A DNA stretch of 16,859 bases from Mucidula mucida (taxonomy: Eukaryota > Basidiomycota > Agaricomycetes > Agaricales > Physalacriaceae): contig JADNYV010000734.1 of the NCBI GenBank assembly GCA_015501055.1, forward strand, positions 1 through 16,859, written 5' to 3'. A program made the position numbers and the translations under genes. The notes under the pieces were generated by a model. The model did no database searches, had not been told where the DNA came from, and saw nothing but the letters and a program-made list of their open reading frames with translations. Of the stretch, positions 7,447-16,859 are shown piece after piece (the first letter of the stretch is position 1; each line of letters starts with the position of its first letter).

Positions 7447-9017
7447 CTATCCGTCTGCGAGAGCCCACATGTAGTACACGGCTGGTATAGATTGAGGAAT
7501 AGAAGTGAGCATGTGCAAGGATCCACTCACCAAGACTTCGATATGGCTTCCACGATTCTGTGAGGTTTTCCATCTCGGAAGGTGTCAATAAAGCACCTCT
7601 GTGATACGTTCAGTGGCTGATATATCTAGAAATGACTTTTTTACTTGATCTTCTTCTTCGTGTCCAGTCTACTCTTCATAGAACCCGCTGTCAAACCAGG
7701 CGGTAGAGGTGGCGGCACGAAATCCGTATCTTGTGTCATCCTCAACGTCTTATTGATGGATGGTGTAAGTGAGGCGGCATAACGCTAGGAAGCTCCTCCG
7801 TCGATCGTTTCGGAGTAGAAGGAACAGCAGGCGCCATAGATGATGCATCGGGGGTGGTTGCCCGTTCTGTCACATTTACGGTGGCATCTTGAGTATCAGT
7901 GGCCTCCTGCGAGTCCTCTCCCCCAGTGACTTTGTCGGCCTGGAGAGCGTAATCGTAATCTGGTGAATGGAGGGAGAGGAACCACCGTAAGACTCCTCGC
8001 TGCACCCCCAGGTCACCGACTGGCATAATGTTTGGACGCCGAAGTGTGAAGATAGCGAACATATCGACTATGAATGAGGTCAGAAGGAGTCACGGCCAAG
8101 TGGATTGCTTACTCGTCCATTTGCCTATCCCTTTGACAGCGATTAGCATTTCAGCTAATTCCTCGTCGGTCGCATTGATCAGTTTATCTGTTGTGAGACG
8201 ACGATCCGCGAATCTACTAGCAAGGTCGAGAACTTGAAGTGTCAATAATCAAACATACGTTTCCACGAAAATGGTTTACTGTATTCTCCTTTTCGACCGC
8301 TCAAGCCAGCAGTACGAAGGACTGATGGATCTGTTGCAGCGACTTGAGCGGGACTGGGGAAAAAAGCAGTATGGCTTTTGTCACTTTCGAGGATATATCA
8401 GACAACATGGAAATGCTTGTCATTTGCGTTGACTAACTTGTACTCATTCACATCCTCAGGCAACGAAGGATCGTACAAGCGCTTGAACTTGTGATTGATT
8501 GACTTGGCCGCCTTCCAGGATATTTGCTGTCCGCTGAAAATAATGCAGGCTCATGAGACAGTGAGCATAAGGATACAGACGCGTCCTTCTTACATTATAG
8601 ACGTCGCCAATGACCTAGACGACAGTCAAATTCGCCATTAAAGGACCTTCAACATACGGACCTAAATGGATGAACCTGCTCCAAGACCTCGAACGGAGTG
8701 CACTTCATTCTTTGAAATAGGTCCTCAAATCTTGGATCGACAGATATAAGATGCGCTTTCGCTTCTTCGAACGAGAAGGACAGTTTCGCCGGGATCAGCT
8801 TTGGAGGCTCTTCAGAGTCCAACACAGGCGGAATCACGGGCAACATTATTGGCGCGCTTTCGCTGGTCTTTGCTTTTTTGGTCTTGTTTTCCCTGGACGC
8901 AGGTGCCTTGCGCTTGGTTGTAGAAGGCGGCGCGCTGTCACCTACATTGTTTGGGGTCTTCACGGAGGCAGCGGCGGACGCAAGGCGTTGAGAAGAACGA
9001 GTGCCAGTAGCCATCAT
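7447..9017 (-). CDS. MAG1: DNA-3-methyladenine glycosylase (AlkA/Mag1-like, HhH-GPD), with a probable frameshift
   Basis: This base-excision repair enzyme removes alkylated purines from nuclear DNA. The first exon has a low-complexity N-terminus with basic, nuclear-signal-like stretches (TTKRKAP, KTKKAK), then the domain start SVDPRFEDLFQRMKCTPFEVLEQVHPFR. Spliced exons continue with SIIGQQISWKAA, FFPSPAQVAATDPSVLRTAGLSGRKGEY, ILDLASRF, and the helix-hairpin-helix VKGIGKWT followed by IDMFAIF and PVGDLGVQRG, which holds the catalytic Asp. Clear introns are 8615-8661, 8534-8593, 8384-8437 (acceptor uncertain) and several more. The last exons read FVPPPLPPGLT, LLTPSEMENLTESWKPYRSLA and VYYMWALADG, ending at TAG 7447-7449. 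Between EELPSVMPP and SLTPSINKTL the frame jumps near 7770-7777. Either one base is missing or a 41-nt intron without a good branch site is used. In translation start, the second of two adjacent ATGs (9014) has the better context. Confidence 0.85.
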
Positions 9018-9291
9018 TCGAACGAGATGATGAGAGTACCTCAGCATTCAATATGAGAGCATGACAGGAATCTTTTTAACTGCGGCTCCGAAAAACTGCT
9101 TATTAACGGTCAAGATACTCGCGGCGTCGGGCGGCGCCGTACGAGATGACCTCGTGATCACGCGCTAAGTCTGAAGTTGTTGAAGCGATATTTGGATTCA
9201 AATCGTAGCAATGAAGGTATAAGGATATTCGTACATGTCTACTAATTAGTGACTCTTTCACCATGGACTAGGTGTACAAAGCGAAATACGC
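9018..9291. other. Intergenic region between glycosylase start and transporter stop
   Basis: This 274-bp stretch should carry the glycosylase promoter and the transporter 3' UTR (both genes on minus). It holds a GC-rich patch around 9120-9140 (GCGGCGTCGGGCGGCGCCG). I see no gene, TATA box or RNA. Confidence 0.5.
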
Positions 9292-11484
9292 TCAAGACTT
9301 GTTGTTATCTTCGTAAACAGAGGGTACTTTCGAGCCAACGCGGTGTTCAGCATCACCGCCAAGACCCCACCTCATCGCCTCGCTTTCAATCTCGCTCGAG
9401 CTCAACTTGGGCATCTCAGCCCCAACTTTGACATACCACTCCTTCGTTGAGTATGCCTTGGCGAAAATGACATCGATTTCCTCCAGAGTGCGGCCTTTGG
9501 TCTCAACGTAGAAGAGCCAGATGAAAGGGAAGAAGCATAGGTTGACGATTCCAAAGAAAAGGAACGTTCCGAAACCACCAAGACTGTAAAACGAGAGTAA
9601 GCTCTGGAATTCAATACCATGATATTGAGCACCTGTCCAGCATAGGGGGCGTCCACATAACGACAGCAAAGTTCCACAGCCAGTTGGTCATTGTTGAGAT
9701 AGCGTTGGCGTTGGTCCGAATAGCGTTAGGGTTGATCTCGGCAGGTAAGAGCCAAGGCAGTTCAAGCCAAGTGCTGAACGGTCTATCAGTGTCAATGAAG
9801 TTAGTTGGGTATCATCCGACTTGCCATCCGAACGCCATCAGGAAAAGGAAGAGGCCAACAACAGCTCCGTAAGTGGCGTGATCTGCCTTGTCGTTATGTA
9901 CATTGTACGGGATTAAGCAGAAAGAAGCCAGAAACTGAAACGAAGTTGTCAGATTGCGATATTTCGAAAACCAGCAGTTGCGCTCACCATGGACAATGCT
10001 TGCCCCGCTGTACCCCACAAGAACATCTTGCGACGCCCAAGGCTTTCAATCATCGGGTATGAAGCGAACGCAGATAGCGCGTAAACAGTGGAGTTTACAC
10101 CGCCCAGGATAAGGGCAAGTCGACGGTCAAGCCCGATGTACGTCTCGAATATGACGGGCGCGAAGTAAATAACCGCATTGCACCCTCCTATAGCATCTTG
10201 TTGAATGTGTACGGTTTGCGATATTGTTGCACTCACCGATTTGTTGGAACAGTTGACTGGATGCCCCGATGAGAGTGCGTCTGAAATGCTGCGAGGGTCC
10301 AGAGGTGAAGACATGCTTGATCTGTAGCTCTCCAACAGATTCCAAAGCTTCGACGATGATACGCTTCTCCTGCTGCGTCTCCTCAGAGTCGACAGTCTGC
10401 GCTGAGAGTGCAGCGACGACATGTTCACCCTCGAGGTGTTGACCGGTCGAAAGAAGGTAACGAGGGGATTCCGGTAGTCGAGACACTCCCGCAATCAGAA
10501 GTACGGCGAAAATAATCTGTAGTCCAATAGGGAGACGCCATGACAGAGACGTATCGATGTACGACAAGCCAAAATCGATCCAGTAGGCAATGACTGAGGG
10601 AAATCATTGAGGAATGTACATCTCAATTGCCAGGTGACCTACCTGTCCCGGTCGCGATCATGCTCGCCTCGATGCAAATATGCAGACCTCGATTGTGAGC
10701 TTTTGAACATTCTGCTTGCCAACTAGGAATCGTAGCCGTGTTGAGCCCTAAATATTCATATGATGGGTGTTAAGTACACAAGTTCAGCACTTTCGACTTA
10801 CCATTGCCGAAACCAGTGACAATTCGTCCAATAACGAACTGGTGACCAGCTTTATGACTGATTAAAGGAGATAAATACCCCGTTACGGGAGAAGACGAGG
10901 AGACTTCGTACCCAGGCATGGCAGTGATTTGAATGATAGCACCGATGCAAACCCAGAAGCCACCTGCGTGGACAGTAAATCATACGACTGGATCCAAGCA
11001 TAAGCGACGTACCAATCATAATGTTCCGTCTGCGTCCAATCTTGTTCCCCCAGACGAGGGCGAAAATCGCTCCGAAAAGACAGCCGATCTCGTAAATAGC
11101 CGTGTAAAAGGCCTGCATGGTCGATGAATGTTTTGACCCAGTGAGCTCCGGGTCCAAATCCGGGAACACACGGTAGAACTGCTTTGCAGAGATGATTCCA
11201 GACATCTTTAGCGGGACTCCGTTCAGCAAGGTTGATCACGAAGACATGGCCAATACTCACGACGCCTTGATCATACCCAAAGAGTAAGAAGCCTAGAGGA
11301 GGGTGAGATATAGAATAGTTGACTAGAAATAGTACCCACCCAGAGTCGCAGTTATCGTGATGGCATTGAGAAGACGCTCTCCAGTGAAGCCCATGTAATG
11401 AGGAATGCCATCCTTGATGGTGGCACGGACTGAAGCAGTGTCCCTCCCTTTCAGAATGGACTTTTCGTCTGGGGTATCAGTCAT
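9292..11484 (-). CDS. MFS sugar transporter (sugar porter family)
   Basis: About eleven exons join to roughly 555 residues with the sugar-porter pattern of twelve membrane helices. Signatures in order: GFLLFGYDQGVMSGII in TM1, GNKIGRRR after TM2, IGRIVTGFGNGLNTATIPSWQAE, PESPRYLL before the central loop, QQIGGCNAVIYFAPVIFE in TM7, ESLGRRKM, FGCTWLELPWLLPAEINP, and FYVETKGRTLEEID at the end of TM12. It should be a plasma-membrane importer of a hexose or small oligosaccharide; the exact sugar cannot be read from sequence. The start at 11484 follows TCCATC and gives an N-terminus like those of fungal homologues; an upstream in-frame Met at 11526 is possible. The FGC|TWL junction needs a GC donor (9774-9824). 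A TATAAAAG lies 125 bp upstream of the start. All motifs are intact. Confidence 0.9.
9774..9824 (-). other. Predicted GC-AG intron with consensus GCAAGT donor, sugar transporter gene
   Basis: Joining ATG|GCAAGT at 9824 to TTCAG at 9774 gives the conserved FGCTWLELPW of sugar porters in frame (51-nt intron). The competing GT donor three bases inside (CAA|GTCGGA) gives the wrong phase with both nearby acceptors. This is the strongest of the four GC introns. Confidence 0.85.
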
Positions 11485-11608
11485 GATGGAAACAAGAGCC
11501 GATCGACGTGTATGAATGAGCTTCAAGTTCTCGCGTCGCAGGGAACTGACAAGCGGGGGTGGGGAAAGGAGGAGGACGGAATCCGGGGAATAACGACATG
11601 GCTTCTTC

Positions 11609-11616
11609 CTTTTATA
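11609..11616 (-). promoter_or_regulatory. TATA box of the sugar transporter gene
   Basis: The minus strand reads TATAAAAG here, 125 bp upstream of the predicted start codon at 11484. Sequence and spacing suit a core promoter with a 5' leader of roughly 90 bases. Confidence 0.5.
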
Positions 11617-12328
11617 CGCATTTCAAATTTCCAGATCCGAAAGAGAAGGAAGGGGACGCAGAAGCGCATGGAGAAAGAAGATATTTTTACCCGGTCCGCC
11701 AAGCCGAAGTAGGTACCAGCGTACCGACGACGCATAGCTCGACGTCGGGATGACAGCTACGCGGCGAGTCCCGCGAAAATTCCAATTCCTGGCTTCAACA
11801 GGACTTCCTAGACACCCATAACATATGCCCTGCTCGCTCTCTACGCCTTGTAAAGTGAAGATTGTGTCGAAACATTTGAAAAAACTGGGATAATCAACAG
11901 ATCTCTATATGGCGTCTTCCTCGGGAGATACGCGAAGTTGGTCGCCCAATATCGGAGCCTTGGAGCTCCTTGGTGATTCAGTTTGATATGTAGACAGTCG
12001 AACAGTTGAAGTGAACGTGTGGAGACACCACAGCGGGAAAGTTCTCTGGCGACCGGCCCTTCACAAGTTACCTAAAGAGACTTGAAAACACTGGAGATTC
12101 ATTCGAATTACATACAGCGCCTCAGCGGGATACGCATAAACCGAGCTGCCGAGTATCTGATGAGGAATGTAAACGTCTTGATGGAGGAAAGCAGATGGCT
12201 GCGGGCTCAATACGGTAATGAATCATGATGCCTTTCTAAGCCAGAACTGAAGGGAAGACGTCATCCCTCTCACCACCATCATCTCTACTATCCTTCGTAG
12301 ATCCAGACTACCCACGACTTATCGCAGC
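11617..12328. other. Divergent intergenic region between sugar transporter and inhibitor genes
   Basis: No gene is supported in this roughly 700-bp stretch. Two segments, about 11876-11958 and 12082-12158, resemble each other (both run from TTGAAAA-ACTGG through CCTC-GCGGGATACGC-like blocks to a TATC). They may be a diverged direct duplication or repeated upstream control elements. Close to the inhibitor start lies GACGTCAT (12258-12265, CRE-like), followed by a CT-rich tract (12261-12295) typical of highly expressed fungal promoters. Confidence 0.4.
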
Positions 12329-12757
12329 ATGTCTACCGATAGTAAGAATACTCGTCTTCATATCTACTCTGGCTAATGTGATGCAGAGGTCATCATCATG
12401 TTCAAGGACGGTGTCTCCCAGGACCAGATTAAGGAGTACATCTCTCAGATCAACAACGGAGGTTTGTCTGGTTCATCATTCGGGTGAACAATTACTGATA
12501 GTTTACGTTCATTCAGGCGGAGAAGTCACGCAGTCCTATGGAGCTCTTATTCCAGTGCGCCATTCGGCTCCTGCACACCTCGTAACTTAATATTGATAGG
12601 GTTTCGCGGCCAAAGTCACCCCAGACCAACTCAGTAGTTTCCAGTCGTTGTCAGGAGATATCATCGCATCCATTGGTCGGTCTCACCTTGTAAGGCATAG
12701 CGCCGCTCAAACTTACTATCGCGAACAGAACCCGACACTACCGTCACGATCCAGTAA
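12329..12757 (+). CDS. Stand-alone I9 propeptide-like protease inhibitor (Pbi2-like)
   Basis: Five exons (12329-12341, 12387-12461, 12517-12554, 12600-12675, 12729-12757) join in frame to 76 residues with no signal peptide. The product begins MSTDKVIIMFKDGVSQDQI and continues through YGALIPGFAAKVTPDQLSSF to EPDTTVTIQ. This is the pattern of the Inhibitor_I9 fold: a first beta strand, a helix, the GF-A-KV strand, a second helix (TPDQLSSFQSL), a strand near DIIASIE and a C-terminal tail. Subtilisin-type proteases carry this domain as a propeptide. Fungi also encode it alone as a cytosolic inhibitor of vacuolar proteinase B (yeast Pbi2), which is the likely role here. All four introns are 45-55 nt with GT-AG ends. 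Its 3' end faces the TDT transporter. Despite its small size, every junction is clean. Confidence 0.9.
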
Positions 12758-13103
12758 TCATATCTTGGCGAACTATCAGATTGCTTGTACATCTGCTGTC
12801 ATCTAAGATCAATTCGATGTTGTAAATGTAATAGTTATATCTTGTCCAAGTAGCATTTCAGCGGTTTTGGAAGCGATTCGTACGTCCATGAAGAACTAGA
12901 ACAACAGGTACGACCGTCCACCTCGCAGAATCAAAAGCATTAGGAGGACATTGGGTCACTCTTCCAAGCAAGTATCTTTAGGTTTAATATACGTCTCCCG
13001 CTAGATCCCACTCCGCTTCGACCTATTCTGTATGTACGGTTTCTCTTCCAAATACGAGAAAAGTCGACGAGTATCTCTTCGACGCGGCTCACGCAGATTT
13101 TAG
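12758..13103. other. Convergent intergenic region, 3' UTRs
   Basis: This 346-bp gap lies between two converging genes and must hold both transcript ends. AT-rich stretches around 12820-12840 could serve polyadenylation of the inhibitor gene. I see no coding potential, RNA gene or repeat. Confidence 0.5.
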
Positions 13104-14540
13104 TTACCCGCTGCAAGTACTATTCCTGGTGTTATTCTCGGCGGCAACCGCGTCCATCTGCATTGGTTCTTTCGCAGTCATGTTTACTGCATCTAAACAT
13201 GGCGCTTCAAAGATCTGCTTGCCATACGCAAGTATAACGGTTTTCCATGCGACGAAGATCCACATGATTAATGTTGCAGCAGCATAAATCGAGCCAAGAA
13301 CACGGAAGAAGCCAGAGTCGAACGTGCTCCCCATGGCTAAGGTGAGGTTGGCATAGACACCCTAGACGATGTTTAGTAACTATCATGAAGATGAGAAGAC
13401 CTTTTACATTCGGGAAAATGAGACCCCATGTTTGGACCTTGAATGGGATTGACGATCTCCGTGCCACATGCTGAACACTCAGAAGGGCGAACACCGTCCA
13501 CATCGTGCAAAGAGACCACAGTACGAATGAAACGCCGACGCACATCGCGTAGATTGCGTATCCAGTGCTCGGGGAGCCTAGGAAGGCGCTCGAACCAAAG
13601 GGAAGTGCGTCTCTGAAATACTGTCCCGTCAAAAGAATGGAATAACCTGCTTGACCAGTTGGTCCGAGGGGCAAGAAAACCGAGACGATCGACGCTGGAG
13701 GCGGCAGGCCATGAACAATGAGACGGAAGAGATACATGGTCAGTATCATCAAGGCGAGGCTGAGTCCGATGGAGACCATGAAAACAGACACGGACGTCGT
13801 GATCAACGCGTGCTCAGGAGAATATTTATGTATCTCAGGCGCAAAGACGCCTCCCGACGAAGAAGCAACTATCAAGGTGACCACTGGAAGCAGCCACATT
13901 GCTGTCATGGCCTCTGAGGAGTGTGCATGGGTCGTTTTCCTGGATTGATAGGTTATAACGCGTCACATCGCGATCGAGAACCTTGGACTCACATGTAATG
14001 TAGCACGCCCCAGCAACACAGTACCGACAGAGCTGAGTCGAGCCACCATAGTGCCCATAGGACGTAAAGGAATGGCTTGCCTCCAAAGCCGTACTGACTA
14101 TTTATGAGACTAACAGCAATGTTCAAGATCGTGGTAGCACCCATTGGGAATGTACTGATGAACAAGCTCTGAACTGGATTCCGGATCATGATTGACCAGA
14201 TATCCGGCCAAAGAATGTAGCGGATCGCTGAGATCACGGTGAAGGTAAGGAAGAGGCATAAGTTGAGGAAGAAGAAGACGAGGGTCATGATCTTCATTCC
14301 ATGGGTGTTCGAGCCATACGGGAACGCGTGAAAGAGCAGACTGATGGAGCCAGTGCCTGTAGTGAGGCATTAGAAAACATCGTATGATGCGTAAGAAATG
14401 GACTAGCCCATAGTGACAGCGAACCACGCAGGTGCAAAGTTTCTGTTGCCTATTCAGGTGGACCTTGAGCTGGAGAGCGAAGAAACGCACCTGATGATGT
14501 CCTTCATGGTGTGGTTGCGCAAACGAGCGTCAGATACCAT
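13104..14540 (-). CDS. TDT-family transporter (Ssu1 sulfite efflux / C4-dicarboxylate type)
   Basis: Five exons give about 413 residues with about ten membrane helices. Exon 1 (14540-14491) encodes MVSDARLRNHTMKDII, then R-NFAPAWFAVTMG-TGSISLLFHAFP, the standard N-terminus of the voltage-dependent anion channel / TDT (TehA-SLAC1-Mae1-Ssu1) family. Further signatures are STFPMGATTI, a WALWWLD helix, EIHKYSPEHA, VFLPLGPTGQAGYS and WGLIFPN-GVYANLTLAMG. Ssu1 expels sulfite across the plasma membrane and Mae1 imports malate; sequence here favours the Ssu1 side of the family, without proof. Introns are 14443-14490, 14357-14407 (GC donor), one before MKTTHAH and one after FPN. The start has no in-frame upstream Met in the same exon. 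A TATATAAAT lies about 57 bp upstream. It is divergent from the unknown gene at 14730. Confidence 0.9.
14357..14407 (-). other. Predicted GC-AG intron in the TDT transporter gene
   Basis: The invariant AVTMGTGSIS stretch is formed only if the donor is GCTAGT after ATGG and the acceptor is CTACAG. Reading on without splicing meets a stop (TAG) at once, and the internal GT (GTCCAT) gives the wrong phase. Confidence 0.75.
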
Positions 14541-14596
14541 AACAGCTGAGAAAGAGCTGTAGGGATTGCTTGGATTGACTCATTCATCTCACAGAC

Positions 14597-14605
14597 ATTT
14601 ATATA
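14597..14605 (-). promoter_or_regulatory. TATA box of the TDT transporter gene
   Basis: The minus strand reads TATATAAAT in the 189-bp divergent gap, about 57 bp upstream of the start codon at 14540. Position and sequence fit a core promoter. Confidence 0.5.
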
Positions 14606-14679
14606 CAGCCTCAGGAGAAATTCCGAATTATAACAACTCCCACGGTCGCGTCGATCAATCATCGGGAACACTTACTTAG

Positions 14680-14729
14680 CTTGGCTTCTCCCCTCTCCAG
14701 CGCTGACCTCAATCACTGCCTCGACTATC
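14680..14729 (+). promoter_or_regulatory. CT-rich leader before the unknown gene
   Basis: The 50 bases before the ATG at 14730 are pyrimidine-rich (GGCTTCTCCCCTCTCC and so on), as in many fungal core promoters where transcription starts after a CT tract. The start context is ACTATC-ATGG. Confidence 0.35.
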
Positions 14730-16689
14730 ATGGGACTGTTCCGCGTCTTTTCATACTCGTCCAAGTCGCAGGCCGTCGTCGTCGTTGAAGAGACTGCTGT
14801 CGTGCCCGTCGAGCAGCCCACCCCCGACGCTGACCGGAATTCCCAATCAGCGCCAGAGCTATACCCCGTCGAGCACCCGGATCCTGCTCAAGATAGCACC
14901 TCCGAGGTGATTCATGTTCCAACACAGGACCTCCCCTTGCCGTTGTCTCCCGTAACATCCGTTAACGGCGAACATGGTCACAGAAAACGTCGGATATCCT
15001 TACGCCCATTTGCTCGCCCTCGCGTTCATGAGGAACACAAGCACAACCTTTCTGAAATCCAGGAGCACGAGAAAAAGGCAAACGCGATCACCGCCTTGTC
15101 CAAAAGTCTCGTCGTGTCCTCGAGTTCGGATAGGAAAGCCAAGGAGTCTGCTCTTGTGGTACGGGCACTCATCATCGGTAACACGGCTCCTTCCACCAAG
15201 GTCACGCCGGTCATCGCCAGACCTCAGCTCAGCAAGGTCAAGTCACAGCTTATGAAGCCCAAATCCGCCAACAAAGTTATCGCTCATTTACGCCAACTCT
15301 CCGTGGAAGACGCACAGTCACGCGAGCATGCTCACTCAAATCGGCCCATCCATGCTGTTTGCCTCCTGCATACCGACACAGAAGAACATGAACTCCACTT
15401 TGCACATTTGTCCGTTCCTATCCATGACCATTCCCAGACGACATCGGCATTCACTTTCCCTAGTGTCTCCTCTGCATCTGTGGACAAGCTCAGCGAGATA
15501 CTGAATGACATGCATGTTATTGATTTGGTCAGAAGCCCTGACTTCGGGCTAGGACAACCTGGAGATGGTGTCGGTATACTCGCCGGAGCAGTACCTACGG
15601 CGGAGACCGTTATCAATGGCATCCAGCAAATCACTCCCCAGCTACTCGCCCTCGGTTACGCGACTGGAAAAGCGATAATTCCCGACCATAATGGTGTGCT
15701 ATCATTATTCTCTCCAGCGCTTCCGAAGAGTGATGTTCCCCTTCAGGCATCTTTCCACCTACTGATAGAATGTCTGTTCTTACGTGTGAGAAAATTCACT
15801 GTTATCTAGCATTGTTTCCTCATCCTTGTTCAGATTGGTGGGGTCTCGAGATCGCTCTCCCTCCTCCCTCACTGGAATACCTCGGCGTAAGAGAATTTTG
15901 TGTTCCGTCTACTTGAATTTGAAGTGTGCCTCCCAGAATGCTCATTCTATATCTGGCGCCGTTGTCAACTTTCTCTCAGCGTTATCACTAGTCAACAATG
16001 GCGTGAGAGAGATCTTGCCATTTGTCCGGTACATTTCACAGTTCATCGACTTCGAGTTCAATGCTATCAAAGCGCAGAATAAAGGTGATGGTGTTGTTTG
16101 TGCTGCTACTTGGTACGCTATCGTAAATTATATGTTTTTTGGTGCTTATCTGATGTTTTAGGCTTATGCCTGCTGCCATGGTTTGTAGTCGTCCTTCTAC
16201 CAGATTCAAGATACCTTGCTGAGTCTTATGTATTTCCAGGTTCCTCGTCCGTGGGATTTCCCTTCACCCCCACCATCAACCCCAGAGGCCGAGACAGAGA
16301 AAGACGCGAAGGCTGATCTAGACGCCAATGTACCAACAGTGTCGCCTGCTCCAGAGGACGATTCACAACCCTCTATCGCTAAACCAACAGTTCCGCCCCC
16401 TACATCTCCGTCGGCACCCGTTGAAGCGCCGCCTGCCACCATCACCAATCCTTTGCCCATACCGTTGCCTATGATTGCAGGTGCGACTTCTGCTGAGGTG
16501 GTCGCCATGCACCATCTATACCTCTCGTGTAATCCTCACGAGATCTTTTTTACCATGAACTTCTACGACCTCACGATCTTCATGATGAACATATCACACA
16601 ACGATACCTCATTCATACCTTATCAGCTGTTTAATTGTCATGTACCATTCGTTTCCTGGAGATTGTTTGTACGCGTAGCTTCGGTGTAG
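14730..16689 (+). CDS. Conserved-looking protein of unknown function with a C-terminal Pro-rich tail
   Basis: Six predicted exons (14730-15693, 15747-15785, 15834-15886, 15937-16112, 16162-16180, 16240-16689) join in frame to about 566 residues. I do not recognise a named family. The first 115 residues are low-complexity and contain a basic patch (HRKRRISLRPFARPR). A Lys/Ser-rich middle follows. The part from about residue 285 looks folded: TAETVINGIQQITPQLLALGYATGKAIIPDHNG, then FPPTDRMSVLTYWWGLEIALPPPSLEYLG, SISGAVVNFLSALSLVNNGVREILPFVRYI, and AATWLMPAAMVPRPWDF. After this comes a Pro/Ala/Thr/Ser-rich tail. The final 60 residues (from about VVAMHHLYL) are of different character and may be intron or 3' UTR read-through, so the stop at 16687-16689 is uncertain. 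Two exons are only 39 and 19 nt. It has no signal peptide. It shares a 189-bp divergent promoter with the TDT transporter. Confidence 0.75.
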
Positions 16690-16859
16690 TCTGGACTTTT
16701 ATGTTCGCTTTGGTACCATTTGAAATGAGTATTGCGTGGTTCTTTCCTATTGTCCGCTAACTATGGAGATCTATATCTTCCACGGCAAGTACCTGTGGCG
16801 CTGAACTGAGATTTGGATCACATGACTGATGTTGTCTTCGGCGGTACCTCGGCATGAAC
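16690..16859. other. Right-edge sequence, nothing recognised
   Basis: The last 170 bases follow the predicted stop of the unknown gene. They contain only short open frames without motif, and should hold its 3' UTR. Confidence 0.4.

Noticed and set aside
8751..9056. Plus-strand frame of 101 residues rich in Arg and Phe
   Set aside because: Antisense of the first glycosylase exon; its composition mirrors the Lys/Ala/Pro-rich N-terminus on the other strand.
13651..13948. Plus-strand frames under the TDT transporter
   Set aside because: Antisense shadows of a clear membrane-protein exon; charged composition is the usual mirror of hydrophobic codons.
15826..16161. Separate 111-residue gene on the plus strand
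   Set aside because: It contains two exons of the unknown gene at 14730-16689 joined through an unspliced intron; the spliced reading keeps phase and a coherent hydrophobic core.
1..16859. CRISPR array, tRNA, rRNA, terminal repeats of a transposon
   Set aside because: I scanned for regularly spaced repeats, cloverleaf-like elements and long direct or inverted repeats and found none beyond the short dyads listed.

Overview
The window looks like nuclear DNA of a filamentous basidiomycete, most likely an Agaricomycete. Coding regions are cut by many very short introns (about 41-66 nt), mostly with GT(A/G)NGT-type donors. The gene content fits: a fungal secreted 'glycopeptide' protein, an Ssu1/TehA-type transporter, an MFS sugar transporter, a stand-alone I9 propeptide-like inhibitor, an AlkA/Mag1 DNA glycosylase and an amidohydrolase-3 enzyme. 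I see no rRNA, tRNA, CRISPR array or intact transposon. Most genes can only be read after splicing, so I reconstructed exons by hand from splice sites, phase and family motifs. All splice calls are predictions.

Layout from left to right. At 1-214 (minus) is the first part of an unrecognised gene leaving the window. At 720-1898 (minus) is a very fragmented secreted glycopeptide gene with a signal peptide and eight introns. At 2164-4711 (minus) is a membrane-anchored YtcJ/AepA-like amidohydrolase of about 595 residues with fifteen introns. A 493-bp divergent promoter region carrying a perfect 9-bp inverted repeat separates it from 5205-7394 (plus). That is a single-exon 729-residue protein joining a UvrD/PcrA-type SF1 helicase to a C-terminal PD-(D/E)XK nuclease, with a mitochondrial-type N-terminus. 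Convergent to it, 52 bp away, is a 3-methyladenine DNA glycosylase (7447-9017, minus) that needs a frameshift repair or an unusual intron to be read through. Next come an MFS sugar transporter (9292-11484, minus), an 844-bp divergent intergenic region, a 76-residue I9-type inhibitor (12329-12757, plus), a sulfite/C4-dicarboxylate (TDT family) transporter (13104-14540, minus) and a multi-exon gene of unknown function (14730-16689, plus).

The genes do not form one pathway, as is usual in a fungal chromosome. Two observations stand out. First, the intronless helicase-nuclease sits among intron-dense genes and next to a base-excision repair gene. It is the best candidate here for an uncharacterised DNA-processing enzyme, possibly mitochondrial and possibly acquired by transfer. 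Second, four different genes can be spliced in frame only by assuming a GC-AG intron. One of these donors is the textbook GCAAGT, which suggests an unusually high use of GC donors in this genome.
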